The notes beneath the pieces were generated by a model, which saw only the letters and a program-made list of their open reading frames with translations, was not told the DNA's origin and made no database searches. Made by a program: the position numbers and the translations under genes. A DNA stretch of 41,256 nt from Phycisphaerae bacterium (GTDB taxonomy: Bacteria > Planctomycetota > Phycisphaerae > Phycisphaerales > Phycisphaeraceae). This document shows positions 1-8,594 of the stretch, one piece after another; the stretch's first letter is position 1; each line of letters starts with the position of its first letter. The stretch spans positions 1 through 41,256 of the forward strand of contig JAUHYI010000039.1 of the NCBI GenBank assembly GCA_030426385.1, in the 5' to 3' direction.

Positions 1-120
1 CCTGCGGAGAAAAGGGGCCGCGGCTGCGGGAATTGGTCCGGGTAGATCAGCACGATTGCCAGGGATGATAATCGATGGCCAATCCTGGTGAGATTCTGGC
101 GAGGGCTAAGGCGAGATTAT

Positions 121-1047
121 TCAGGAGGAACGTACGGGGGCGATGGATTGGGCCGCGCGTTGGACCTGATCGCCACTGTCGCCGACGAGGTAGTAAATCA
201 TGCTGTCGGTTCGCCAGACGAACATGGGGTGGGCCTGCTGAGCATCGGCAACGCGATAGATGCGATTGGGTTCGATGGCCGCATCGTGGTCGGATGAATC
301 GGGGCCACGGTAGGGTTTGATCCACAGGCTCATGCTGTCATGTCGGCCGGTTTCAGGCGCAGCGCGGTAGACCATGTGGACAGCATCCTTGCCAGGGATG
401 AGGCAGTTGCCTGCCTTTTCGAATTCATAGCCCAGGGCAGACAGATCGAGATTGGGGGTGCTGCTAATGGGAAACAGCTCAGCCAATTTGTCGGGCATGG
501 CTTCGAGTCGATCGGGAAAATTTTCCACGTTATGCAATTCAGTCAACGCGCGAGAACAAGTGACATGTCGGCTGGCAAAGCGCTCGATCTGTTTGACTGG
601 CACGATACCGTCAGCGTTATCGTGGCTCGTTGGGTTGGCGTTCCACATCACCAGCGCGGAGAGAAATAGCATCGCCGCAATCGCCAGAGGAAACCATCGG
701 CCAATGGTGGCGATGATGCCGGGACGATTGGCGTTGGTATTGATGTTGGATTGCGTGGCGTTCGCGGGAGTAGTGCGGGGGGCGTGGGAGGAGAGTTGGG
801 GGGGGAGTTGGGATTCGATGCGTTGACGCAGATCGGCGGGGGTGGCCGGGGTTTGCTCAGTCATGACCGTGGCGACGGCGCGGCGGAGTTGTTGTTGATG
901 CATGACACGGCGGGTGTCTTCGGGATGCATCGCCAGGTGTTCGAGCACCGCGAGGTTCTGTTCGACATCGAGTTCGCCGTCGGCAAATGCAGCCAGATCG
1001 CGGCGAGGGCCATGGATGTCAGGGGTGGGTTTGTTGGGTTTAGTCAT
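121..1047 (-). CDS. Membrane-anchored anti-sigma factor
   Basis: This 308-residue protein probably holds the adjacent ECF sigma factor inactive at the membrane. The N-terminus (about residues 15-60) resembles the short helical sigma-binding segment of anti-sigma factors, with the phrase AAFADGELD followed by a helix rich in E, H and R. I see no HxxxCxxC zinc motif, so it is not a ZAS-type factor. A single membrane segment spans about residues 117-136. The outer domain (about 150-305) has two cysteines and the phrase GYEFEKAG, typical of sensor domains fused to such proteins. It starts with ATG and lies 109 nt downstream of the sigma gene on the same strand, the usual gene order. The signal sensed is unknown. 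Function is inferred from topology and neighbour. Confidence 0.75.
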   Translation of the reverse strand: MTKPNKPTPDIHGPRRDLAAFADGELDVEQNLAVLEHLAMHPEDTRRVMHQQQLRRAVATVMTEQTPATPADLRQRIESQLPPQLSSHAPRTTPANATQSNINTNANRPGIIATIGRWFPLAIAAMLFLSALVMWNANPTSHDNADGIVPVKQIERFASRHVTCSRALTELHNVENFPDRLEAMPDKLAELFPISSTPNLDLSALGYEFEKAGNCLIPGKDAVHMVYRAAPETGRHDSMSLWIKPYRGPDSSDHDAAIEPNRIYRVADAQQAHPMFVWRTDSMIYYLVGDSGDQVQRAAQSIAPVRSS

Positions 1048-1156
1048 CGTAATGCTCGAGTTGCTGGGTAACTGAATGTTGCATGTAATTGCGAAGTTTG
1101 CCGTTATGCCGTTATGCGGTACACCATCGTTTTGCCAGGGGAAAGTGGGGGGGGGG

Positions 1157-1726
1157 TTAGGTTGTTTCGGTGACGTGGATGCCCATTTCGGAGGCCAGTT
1201 CCGCGAGTTGTTGACTGAGGATGGCCCGAGCGCGATACAGTCGGCTCATGACGGTGCCCAGGGGAATGCCCACGACGTCGGCGACTTCGCGGTACTTGAG
1301 GCCTTCAATCGCCCAGAGCAGCAGGACTTCGCGATAGGGCGGTGCCAGTTCGTCGATGGCATGTTTGAGTCGTTCGTCGACGTGTTCCCAATCGAGGCTG
1401 GCCAAATCCCACGCGGGCGGTGGCGAATCAATTTCATCAGCAATGGCCGTGTGTTGCAGATCGTCGACGAGGGTAGGTTCGCGGTTGCGTTTGCCGATGC
1501 GGGTGTAAAACGCGTTGTGCAAAATTTTGAAAAGCCAGGGCCGAATGCCTTGCTCGCGTAATTCGAAACCTGCCTCCGCCCGCAAGGCTCGCAGGTAAGT
1601 TTCCTGAACCAGATCCGCCGCTTCATCGGGATGACGGGTCAGATGAAACGCCATGCGGTGGACGGAATCGATTTCGTCGAGGGCCAGTTCGCGGAACGTT
1701 GGTGGTGCGATCATGGTGGGTTTCAC
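1157..1726 (-). CDS. ECF RNA polymerase sigma factor
   Basis: This is an extracytoplasmic-function sigma factor of 189 residues that directs RNA polymerase to a stress or envelope regulon. Sigma region 2 covers about residues 18-85, including DEAADLVQETYLRAL and the RPWLFKILHNAF helix. Region 4 covers about 115-170, with the helix-turn-helix phrase EGLKYREVADVVGIPLGTV and then MSRLYRAR. The length and lack of region 3 fit the ECF group. The longest start is GTG at 1726; an ATG at 1714 is equally possible and neither has a clear Shine-Dalgarno sequence. The anti-sigma gene follows on the same strand. The TAA stop is immediately followed, on the coding strand, by a run of ten C. Confidence 0.93.
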   Translation of the reverse strand: MKPTMIAPPTFRELALDEIDSVHRMAFHLTRHPDEAADLVQETYLRALRAEAGFELREQGIRPWLFKILHNAFYTRIGKRNREPTLVDDLQHTAIADEIDSPPPAWDLASLDWEHVDERLKHAIDELAPPYREVLLLWAIEGLKYREVADVVGIPLGTVMSRLYRARAILSQQLAELASEMGIHVTETT

Positions 1727-2036
1727 AGGTTAGAGATCAATATGGATGGCTGGGGTAACAGGGGGGATAAAGGGGGATAATTAGAATCGTTGTATGCCAT
1801 GTAATCGTTCTGTGTGGTTAATTGTCGGCAAGCTGATTTTATTCCGGATTTATTCGCAGTGGGTGAAAAATATCAGGGTGCGATTGAGACATGAGGTCTG
1901 GGCCGTTGGCCTGTGGACTTTAAGCCGACATGAAGCAGACATGAAGCCGACAGGCCCAGGCGCCAAAAACGTGGCGATGATTCTCGCCAGTGGCTCTCAA
2001 ACACGAAGGGGAAATGGGTGTGTTATTATTCGTGGC
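1727..2036. other. Divergent intergenic region, sigma factor / MTAP
   Basis: No gene is visible here. The region holds a direct repeat of GGGGGATAA (about 1762-1780), AT-rich stretches, and a TATTAT hexamer at 2024-2029 just before the MTAP start. An open frame continues upstream of the MTAP ATG to 1794, but its translation has no homology that I recognise and precedes the conserved fold, so I treat it as non-coding. Confidence 0.5.
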
Positions 2037-2037
2037 A
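2024..2037 (+). promoter_or_regulatory. Possible -10 box giving leaderless mtnP mRNA
   Basis: TATTAT at 2024-2029 resembles a -10 hexamer. The predicted transcript start, about 7 nt downstream, coincides with the A of the ATG at 2037, and there is no Shine-Dalgarno sequence. No good -35 box stands 16-18 bp upstream, so this is only suggestive. Confidence 0.3.
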
Positions 2038-2933
2038 TGACACCATCGACAGAAAAAACACCGTTAAAAATCGGGCTCATCGGCGGCAGCGGCCTCGGCG
2101 AGGTCATCGCAGGCGAATCGGGCAACCCACGCCACATTGATACGCCGTTCGGCCCACCCAGTTCGGCGATTGTCGAAACCAATTGGCAAGGCGTGGATAT
2201 TGCGATCCTGCAACGGCATGGGCCCGGTCATGTGCTCAATCCGAGTCAGGTGCCGTACCGCGCGAATATTTACGCGCTCAAAGCGATGGGCGTCACGCAT
2301 ATCGTCGCCAGCGGCGCGACCGGTTCATTGCGTGAACAGATCACGCCGGGCGATCTGGTGATTGTGGATCAGGTGATCGACAAAACGTACAAGCGGGCCA
2401 ACACATTTTATGAAAGTGCGGCGGTGCATGTGGAAATGGCCGAGCCGTTTTGTCCGGTGATGCGGCGTTGGTTGTTGGACAGTGCGAAAAAATTGCCGGA
2501 CGCAACCGTACATGAATCGGGGACCTACGTGGTGATGGAAGGCCCAGCGTTTTCAACGCGAGCCGAATCGCACATGCACCGGGCGTGGGGTGGTGACTTG
2601 ATCGGAATGACGGCGATGCCCGAAGCCAAGTTGGCACGTGAGGCGGAGATGGCCTACGCGTTGATCGGATTGCCGACGGATTACGATTGTTGGCGGCCCT
2701 TGCCCGAGGGTGTATCGCATCAGGATTTGTTGGGTGAAATCATCGGCAACCTGCAACACGCATCCGCCGCAGGGGTGAACCTGATCAAAACCGCACTGGC
2801 GAATGTCTCGATGTTGCGCGACACGCCGAGCCCAGCACACGATGCGTTGAAGTTGGCCATCTGGTCCGACAAAACGAAAATCGATCCCGAAGCGGTGAAA
2901 CGATTGGACGTGCTGTGGGGCCGATGGTTTTGA
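2037..2933 (+). CDS. mtnP: S-methyl-5'-thioadenosine phosphorylase
   Basis: The enzyme (298 residues) cleaves methylthioadenosine with phosphate to adenine and methylthioribose-1-phosphate, the first step of methionine salvage in the cytoplasm. Family hallmarks in order are GLIGGSGL (residues 13-20), the phosphate-binding QRHGPGH near 59-65, YRANIYALK, ASGATGSL (91-98), MEGPAFSTRAES (168-179), IGMTAMPEAKLAREAE (about 189-204) and TDYDCW (214-219). The DYD pair in the base-binding site favours MTAP over purine nucleoside phosphorylase. The ATG at 2037 is chosen because the conserved strand begins ten residues later and human-type MTAPs are about 280 residues. It ends just before a palindromic repeat that separates it from a convergent gene. 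No other salvage genes are adjacent. Confidence 0.93.
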   Translation: MTPSTEKTPLKIGLIGGSGLGEVIAGESGNPRHIDTPFGPPSSAIVETNWQGVDIAILQRHGPGHVLNPSQVPYRANIYALKAMGVTHIVASGATGSLREQITPGDLVIVDQVIDKTYKRANTFYESAAVHVEMAEPFCPVMRRWLLDSAKKLPDATVHESGTYVVMEGPAFSTRAESHMHRAWGGDLIGMTAMPEAKLAREAEMAYALIGLPTDYDCWRPLPEGVSHQDLLGEIIGNLQHASAAGVNLIKTALANVSMLRDTPSPAHDALKLAIWSDKTKIDPEAVKRLDVLWGRWF

Positions 2934-2940
2934 GGGATGA

Positions 2941-3076
2941 TTGATTCCCATTTCGCGTAGAACGCCGCGCGTTAGCCGCCGCCCTTGGGCGGCGCGTGAT
3001 CGACATTGAAACCGGTACGGTCGCGCCGCCCAAGGGCGACGGCTAACCCGAAGCAACGCACGAGGTTTAATGGCGA
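2941..3076. repeat. Palindromic MITE/REP-like element, copy A1
   Basis: Two 26-bp arms, 2971-2996 and 3022-3047, are inverted copies differing at one base. Both begin or end with GTTAGCC/GGCTAAC and each is itself near-palindromic (CCGCCCTTGGGCGG). They enclose a 25-bp centre. Outer flanks (ATTCCCATTTCGCG on the left, CGCACGAGGTTTAATGG on the right) also resemble each other in inverted orientation and match the other copies. It fills the gap between two convergent genes, so a role as bidirectional terminator or mRNA 3' end stabiliser is possible but unproven. Confidence 0.85.
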
Positions 3077-3082
3077 AGCCTG

Positions 3083-3754
3083 TCACACGCCGCGCACGCC
3101 GAACATGGCGGTGGCGCACCAGCCGTTGCCGATGCGATCGATCAAACGCAGGCCGCGCAGTGCAGGCGGCGCGACGGGGTAGGATTTTTCCAGGCAGCGG
3201 GTGTGCCATGCGAGTAGATCGTGTTCCGCCGTTTCGCGGTCGTGGGTAAACAGCACGATCAGCAAACCGCCAAATCGAATGGTGGGGTCGCTCCAGATTT
3301 TTTTGACGTCCTTGGCGACCGGTTGGAGTAATTCGCTGGCATAGCGCGGGAACGGGCCACTGGTTTCAAACTGGGCGACGGTTTTGATTTCCAGCCAATA
3401 CGCATCGGATCGATCGCACGCGGGTTGTTGGTCGAATAGCGTGCCACTGATGAGCGGATCGCGCAGGGGCATGTCGGGTTGCGGGGTGAGCACGATGTCG
3501 CAACGTTTGCCTTCGCTGCGTTTGGTACGTGTGGCATCGCCGGGGTAGCGTTGTTCGGGCCAGACGCCGAAACCTGCCTGGGATAGCGACGCTTGAATGA
3601 TCGGGTGCAATCCCAATTCATCGAGAGCATCAAACCCGTACACCGCCTGCTCCAAATTGTCATCGGTCGCGCGGCGTTCGAACCCCGCGTGAACCGCATC
3701 AGCAATATCGGCAGTGGACCATCGCATGAGATTGGCCATGATAAACGAAACCAT
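3083..3754 (-). CDS. Hypothetical protein, possible PD-(D/E)XK nuclease fold
   Basis: I do not recognise this 223-residue family. It is soluble, with no signal peptide or membrane segment. An N-terminal helical part (about 1-60) leads into KRCDIVL (D86) and then YWLEIKTV (E122, K124). That D...ExK arrangement, on two predicted beta strands followed by a helix and another hydrophobic strand (FGGLLIVLF, 161-169), is what restriction-endonuclease-like folds show. Many non-nuclease proteins share the fold, so activity is not implied. It starts with ATG at 3754. The gene follows the two DUF21/CBS genes on the same strand after a 131-bp gap filled with tandem octamers, so it may not share their transcript. 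It converges with mtnP across repeat A1. Confidence 0.6.
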   Translation of the reverse strand: MVSFIMANLMRWSTADIADAVHAGFERRATDDNLEQAVYGFDALDELGLHPIIQASLSQAGFGVWPEQRYPGDATRTKRSEGKRCDIVLTPQPDMPLRDPLISGTLFDQQPACDRSDAYWLEIKTVAQFETSGPFPRYASELLQPVAKDVKKIWSDPTIRFGGLLIVLFTHDRETAEHDLLAWHTRCLEKSYPVAPPALRGLRLIDRIGNGWCATAMFGVRGV

Positions 3755-3804
3755 CGACGCGTCGTCATGCCCGCTAACGGATGAAACTATTTAGAAAGTT
3801 GGCT

Positions 3805-3890
3805 TGGCAAGTTGCCAAGTTGCCAAGTTGCCAAGTTGGCAAGTCAACAAGGATGGAAGAACTACCGAACTGCCGAACGGCCGAACTACC
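3805..3890. repeat. Two adjacent octamer tandem arrays
   Basis: AAGTTGCC is repeated about four times at 3808-3843, starting and ending in inverted form (TTGGCAAG), so the block is also palindromic. Four GAAC-type octamers (GAACTACC, GAACTGCC, GAACGGCC, GAACTACC) follow at 3859-3890. The last unit overlaps the stop codon of the minus-strand CNNM gene, so the array begins right at the gene's end. Confidence 0.9.
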
Positions 3891-4932
3891 AGGCGCTGAG
3901 TTCGCCGGTGATCGGTTCGATCAGATCTTTGATCGAGACAATGCCGACGGGGCGTTTGGCGGTGTCGGTGACGATGGCCATGTTCGCGCGTTGGGTTTGT
4001 AGTTTTTGCAAGGCCGGGCGTATGGCGGTTTTGTGGGTGAACGAAATTGCCGGGCGAGCCATATCGCCTGCCGTGGGGCAATTTTCCCGACCGCGGCGCA
4101 GGGCGTCCTGGATTTCGAGAATACCCATGATCTGGCCCTGGGCGTCGACGACGGGGTAGCGCGCGTGGCGCGAGCGCGATGCGAGTTGCCAGATGGCGTT
4201 GGCATCGTCGGTGTGTTTGATGCGTTCGACCTTAACCCACGGCGTCATTTCATCGTGAACCGTTTGGTTCGACAAAGCCAACACACGCTCGACCATGGTG
4301 GATTGGTGATCAGTCATCAGGCCGTGGCCTAAGCCTTCTTTGACCAGGCCGCTCATCATGCGACGCGGGTGCAAAGGGCCGTCCGAGGTTTTGCCGCCGA
4401 TCAAACGCATGATGGCGATGGTGATGATTTTGATTAACGGTAAGACGCCACAGATGGTGAATAGCCACCGCATGCCGACGAGCACCGGCGCGAGTCGATA
4501 CATCAAGCGATCGCTGTGGGCGCTGAATAAATCCTTGGGTAATGTTTCGCCGAACACGAAAAGCAAAGGCGTAATCACCAGGGCGTTGACGACAATGACT
4601 TTGCTGTCAGCCCATCCCCATGAGGCGAAGATGACGCCCAGCGAAGCGGTGCCGATGTAGTTGGCGGCGTTGTTGCCGATCAATAGTGTGCCCAACAAGG
4701 TGGCCGGGTCGCGGATCAGTCGGCTGAGTCTGCCTGCGGAGCGAATGTTGCGATGTTCGAGCAAATGCAAACGCACGCGGTTGATGCGATAGCATCCGGT
4801 TTCCATGCCGCTGAATAGCGCGCTGCCGCCGAGGCCGAGTAAAACCAGTATCCACCAGCCGATCGCGATCAGTGTTGTTGTGGTGATACCTTCAGCGATG
4901 AAAAATACGGTATTGAACGGGGATAGATTCAC
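3886..4932 (-). CDS. CNNM/CorC-family membrane protein (DUF21 + CBS pair)
   Basis: This 348-residue inner-membrane protein has a DUF21 transporter domain (about residues 20-185) followed by a CBS pair (about 225-340). DUF21 hallmarks include SALFSGMETGCYRINR (38-53), LIGNNAANYIGTA (84-96) and FGETLPKDLF (127-136). The family is linked to Mg2+/Co2+ efflux or Na+/Mg2+ exchange, with CBS domains sensing nucleotides. It lacks the C-terminal CorC_HlyC domain present in its upstream paralogue. The start is GTG at 4932 and overlaps the upstream stop in a GTGA tetranucleotide, so translation is probably coupled. Two unequal paralogues in tandem suggest a heteromeric transporter. Substrate is not determined by the sequence. 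Confidence 0.88.
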   Translation of the reverse strand: MNLSPFNTVFFIAEGITTTTLIAIGWWILVLLGLGGSALFSGMETGCYRINRVRLHLLEHRNIRSAGRLSRLIRDPATLLGTLLIGNNAANYIGTASLGVIFASWGWADSKVIVVNALVITPLLFVFGETLPKDLFSAHSDRLMYRLAPVLVGMRWLFTICGVLPLIKIITIAIMRLIGGKTSDGPLHPRRMMSGLVKEGLGHGLMTDHQSTMVERVLALSNQTVHDEMTPWVKVERIKHTDDANAIWQLASRSRHARYPVVDAQGQIMGILEIQDALRRGRENCPTAGDMARPAISFTHKTAIRPALQKLQTQRANMAIVTDTAKRPVGIVSIKDLIEPITGELSAW

Positions 4933-6245
4933 GATGTTTCCCCCTGTGTGTCTGTGTTATGGCCATCGGAAGAAGCCGGGAGTAAACGCACGACGACCCA
5001 TTCGATGCGTCGTCCGATCATGGATTCAACTTCGATGCCGATGTTGCCGATCGCGGTTTGATCGCCGACGCGGGGCAATCGTCCGAGCAATGCCATGATC
5101 AATCCGCCGATGGTGCCGACACGTCCGACGGCCACGGCCGCCGTTTGCGGTTGTGACATGCCGCCGAACACATCGGACCAGTCACGGACGGATAGTTGGG
5201 CACTGACGCGCCAGGTGTCGTCGTTGATTTGTTGGACTTCGGGTTCGTGTTCAGGCTCATCGTATCGAGCGATGTCGCCGACCATGTGTTCGACGATGTC
5301 CTCGAGAGTGATCAGTCCGGAGGTGCCACCGAATTCATCGACGACGATGGCCATGGTGACGCCATGATCGCGCATGTGTTGGAGGATCTGATCGCCGTGT
5401 TGGGTCATGGGAACATACTGGATCGGCTCGATGAGCGTGCCCAGATGTTTGGTCGTGGTAGGCCGTTCCAACAGAATCCGGCGTGCCCGGACGGTGCCGA
5501 CGATGTGATCGAGATCGTTTTGATAGACAGGCATCTCATCGAATTGCCCGTCAGACGCCAGGGCCACGAGTTTGGCCGGGTCGTTATCGTTCTGGTTGTA
5601 GGCGATGATATCCACGCGTGGGGTCATCAATTCACTGACGCGCACCTGATTCAAGTCGAGTACCTGTCGCAGCAATTCCTCTTCACCGACGTTGATCACA
5701 CCCTGGTGCTGGCTCAATTTCAGCAAGGCTTGCAATTCATCATTCGACAGCACAGGCGGTTTGGTATCGGGATGAATCAGTCGCGACAACGGCGTGATTA
5801 ACAGATGGTTCAACACAAAACGCAATGGCCCCAGCACGCGATGGACCAGCATCATCGGCAGGGCAATCGTGCGCGCCCAGACCAAGGTGTAACGCGCGGC
5901 GATTTGTTTGGGCAAGACTTCGCCGATCAGAATCAAAGTCAGCAGCGAGCCAATGTTGAACGCCGCGACAGCAGCGCCTGATTGCAATCGCATGGACACC
6001 AGCGTGCTGATGACGATGTACAACACGTTGACGACCATGTTGCCCAACAGCAACGTGATCAACAGATCGCGCGTTTCATCGATCAGTTGCGCAACCACTT
6101 GATCGAGCATGGCCGACGAACCACTCAATCGGCGTTGCACATGCAAGGGCAAACTGAACAGACTGGTTTCGCTACCACTGAAAAAAGCGCTACCGCCCAA
6201 TAGGATCGGTAGTGGAATCAAAAGCAGTGCATCAGACACATTCAT
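4929..6245 (-). CDS. CNNM/CorC-family protein (DUF21 + CBS + CorC_HlyC)
   Basis: The 438-residue protein carries a DUF21 membrane domain (about residues 5-185, with FFSGSETSLFSL at 21-32 and LIGEVLPKQIA at 106-116), a CBS pair (about 205-325, beginning VSELMTPRVDI and ending VVDEFGGTSGLITLEDIVE) and a CorC_HlyC accessory domain (about 340-425). The full architecture matches haemolysin C/CorC-type proteins implicated in divalent cation efflux. The ATG at 6245 is preferred over an upstream TTG at 6263 because the first membrane helix starts directly after it. It is the first gene of a two-gene unit and its stop overlaps the start of the shorter paralogue by four bases. Confidence 0.92.
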   Translation of the reverse strand: MNVSDALLLIPLPILLGGSAFFSGSETSLFSLPLHVQRRLSGSSAMLDQVVAQLIDETRDLLITLLLGNMVVNVLYIVISTLVSMRLQSGAAVAAFNIGSLLTLILIGEVLPKQIAARYTLVWARTIALPMMLVHRVLGPLRFVLNHLLITPLSRLIHPDTKPPVLSNDELQALLKLSQHQGVINVGEEELLRQVLDLNQVRVSELMTPRVDIIAYNQNDNDPAKLVALASDGQFDEMPVYQNDLDHIVGTVRARRILLERPTTTKHLGTLIEPIQYVPMTQHGDQILQHMRDHGVTMAIVVDEFGGTSGLITLEDIVEHMVGDIARYDEPEHEPEVQQINDDTWRVSAQLSVRDWSDVFGGMSQPQTAAVAVGRVGTIGGLIMALLGRLPRVGDQTAIGNIGIEVESMIGRRIEWVVVRLLPASSDGHNTDTQGETS

Positions 6246-6337
6246 ACAATCAGAGCCGATCAAACGCGGGATGGTGTGAGTTGAAAGGTGGGCGTGTCAG
6301 CAGCGAACTGACCAACCCGTGCGATACGAATTGATGA

Positions 6338-7465
6338 TCATACGTCCGATGACTGGTTCGTGGATTCCATCATCGATCGGCTGTCGGTCAGTCCGACCCA
6401 TTGATGGGCGCTGATGGCGGCGACGACGCGCTCGGCAGCCTCGATCGCGGCACAACCTGCATAGCCATCGACTGGCGGTGCCCCTTTGGTGCGAACCGCT
6501 TCGATGAACGAGGCCAATTCCATGGTCAGCGGATCACTCGCTGGTCCGTCGCCGTCCATGGTCAATTGCTCGACCTGAACCAGTTCGGAATAATCGAGTT
6601 CGGATAAATCGAGGCCCTGGGCAATTTGTTGGCGAACGCGGGCCAGAGTTTCGGTTTGGGCATCCATGCGAAGCACCAGGCCGTCGCGTTTCTGGTAGTC
6701 GAGACTCACGTAGGCGGCTTCGCTGAACAGGCGCAGCTTGCGTTCGGTTTTTAACGCCAGTCGACTAGCGGTGAGATTGGCGACGCAACCGTTTTCAAAC
6801 ACGAGACGCGCGTTGGCGATGTCTTCATGTTGGCTAAGCACAGACACCCCGGTGGCATCCACTTTTTTCAACGGCGAGTTGGCGAGCTTGAGCACGATGT
6901 CCAGATCGTGAATCATCATGTCCATCACCACGCCCACGTCGAGCGAACGAAATGTCATGGGACTGATGCGGTTGATTTCCATGAAGCGCGGCGTGATGTC
7001 CATGGCCGCGACAGCGGTGATCGCTGGATTAAATCGTTCGGTGTGACCGACCGCCAGGGTGGTGTGGTGCTGTTTGGCCAGATCGGCAAGTTGCCGGGCT
7101 TGGTCGGCGGTGGGTGCCAGTGGTTTTTCTATCAGGCAGGCCACGCCGTTTTCGATCAACGGTTTGGCCGCACGGGCATGGGCTGCGGTGGGGACTGCGA
7201 CGGTGACGGCCTGCACCTGTGGAAAGCGGGACAGCAATTCTGTCGTGTCCGCGCAGAAGGCGCAGCCATACTGCTCGGCGACATCCTCGGCGCGGTCGGT
7301 GTCCTGATCGACCACCGCGACCAGATTGGCCTGAGCGAGTTCGTGGTAAATGCGGGCATGGTGCCGACCCATCCGACCGATACCGATCACGGCCACGTTC
7401 ATGGCTGGCGTGTCAGAGGAAGAACGGGGGCGATCCGAGGCCTTGTCGAAATTTGTTTCTGGCAT
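6338..7465 (-). CDS. Gfo/Idh/MocA family NAD(P)-dependent oxidoreductase
   Basis: This 375-residue sugar-dehydrogenase-type protein has an N-terminal Rossmann domain: the glycine motif VIGIGRMGRHHARIY follows Met22, and the conserved EKPLA of the family lies near residue 113. The C-terminal alpha/beta domain contains VVMDMMIHDLDIVL, where the HD pair is the usual catalytic region. Members close to this type oxidise UDP-N-acetylglucosamine-like sugars (GnnA-like) or inositol. The substrate cannot be assigned here, and no aminotransferase partner is adjacent. The start is ATG at 7465, but Met22 (7402) at the head of the fold is possible. It is divergent from pdxA with only 41 bp between the starts, so the two may share control. 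Confidence 0.88.
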   Translation of the reverse strand: MPETNFDKASDRPRSSSDTPAMNVAVIGIGRMGRHHARIYHELAQANLVAVVDQDTDRAEDVAEQYGCAFCADTTELLSRFPQVQAVTVAVPTAAHARAAKPLIENGVACLIEKPLAPTADQARQLADLAKQHHTTLAVGHTERFNPAITAVAAMDITPRFMEINRISPMTFRSLDVGVVMDMMIHDLDIVLKLANSPLKKVDATGVSVLSQHEDIANARLVFENGCVANLTASRLALKTERKLRLFSEAAYVSLDYQKRDGLVLRMDAQTETLARVRQQIAQGLDLSELDYSELVQVEQLTMDGDGPASDPLTMELASFIEAVRTKGAPPVDGYAGCAAIEAAERVVAAISAHQWVGLTDSRSMMESTNQSSDV

Positions 7466-7506
7466 AGGTGTATGTTAATCGATCATGCGACTAACATGGT
7501 GGCGAT

Positions 7507-8583
7507 ATGGCCCGCGATTTACCAATGTCGGATTCTGATTTGCAAGGTGCCGGTGGCACAGCCCCGTCGCGCCCGGTGATTGGTATCACCATGGGCGAGC
7601 CAACCGGCATCGGTGCCGAGGTGATTGTCAAAGCCCTGGCTGATCCGGCGATACGGAAACTGGGACGGTTTGTCATCTACGGCCTCAATGAATTGATGAG
7701 CTACGCGGCGGACCTGGCGGAAATCGAAGTGTTCTGGTGGCGCTTGCAACACGATACGCCGCGGGCGGAATACGATTTGACGCATGATGTGGTGGTGCTG
7801 GATTACGATGAATATTCGATGCTGGGGGCATCGATGGCCAGGCCGACGCGACAGGGCGGTGCGGCGAGTTTGCGGTTTCTCGATGATGCGATTGCCGCAG
7901 CGATGCGAGGCAAACAAGGCGATGTCAATACCGGCGGTATCGATGCGTTGGTGACCGCACCGATTTGCAAGGAATCATGGAAAATGACCGGCTGCCGATT
8001 TCCCGGACACACGGAATTATTGCAGCATCGCACAAAATCCAAGCGGTCGGTGATGATGTTTGCTTCGCCGAAATTACACGTGGCCCTGGCAACGGTGCAT
8101 TTGCCGTTGATGGATATTCGTAACAAATTGACGATTGGCAGTGTGTTCGATCCGATCGATCTGGGGCATCAGGCGATGCGGCAGTTGGGGTATGACAAGC
8201 CTCGCATCGCGGTGTGTGGTTTGAATCCGCATGCGTCGGAAAACGGTCAGTTCGGCGACGAGGAAGCGCGGATCATCACCCCGGCAGTGGAAATGGCCAA
8301 GGCCGATGGAATTGATGTGACCGGGCCGTTGCCTGCGGATACGTTGTTTCATTACGCGTTGGCGGGCAAATATGATTTAGTCGTGGCGATGTATCACGAT
8401 CAGGGTTTGATCCCGGTGAAAATGCTGGCCTTCGACGAAGCGGTGAACATGACGCTGGGGTTGCCGATCATTCGCACGAGCGTCGATCATGGGACCGCGT
8501 TTGATATTGTGGGTAAAAACAAGGCCGATGTGGGCAGCATGAAAGCCGCGATCCGACTCGCAGTACGCATGGCCAAGGGCTGA
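7507..8583 (+). CDS. pdxA: 4-hydroxythreonine-4-phosphate dehydrogenase
   Basis: PdxA oxidises 4-phosphohydroxy-L-threonine, which decarboxylates to 3-amino-2-oxopropyl phosphate for pyridoxal-phosphate synthesis. The 358-residue protein shows GITMGEPTGIGAEV near the N-terminus, APICKESW, FPGHTELL (a metal-ligand histidine), GLNPHASENGQFG, YHDQGLIPVKML (metal ligand) and RTSVDHGTAFDIVGK (third ligand region). All catalytic motifs are intact. The longer ATG start at 7507 is listed; ATG 7525 is also possible, as the conserved strand starts about 25 residues in. No pdxJ is in the window. A palindromic repeat begins 11 bp after its stop. Confidence 0.95.
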   Translation: MARDLPMSDSDLQGAGGTAPSRPVIGITMGEPTGIGAEVIVKALADPAIRKLGRFVIYGLNELMSYAADLAEIEVFWWRLQHDTPRAEYDLTHDVVVLDYDEYSMLGASMARPTRQGGAASLRFLDDAIAAAMRGKQGDVNTGGIDALVTAPICKESWKMTGCRFPGHTELLQHRTKSKRSVMMFASPKLHVALATVHLPLMDIRNKLTIGSVFDPIDLGHQAMRQLGYDKPRIAVCGLNPHASENGQFGDEEARIITPAVEMAKADGIDVTGPLPADTLFHYALAGKYDLVVAMYHDQGLIPVKMLAFDEAVNMTLGLPIIRTSVDHGTAFDIVGKNKADVGSMKAAIRLAVRMAKG

Positions 8584-8594
8584 GTGTGAGTGGC

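Noticed and set aside
1..120. Possible start of another gene after the anti-sigma factor
   Set aside because: One minus-strand frame has a hydrophobic stretch (SLAIVLI) but no ATG, GTG or TTG start before it inside the window, so I cannot support a gene.
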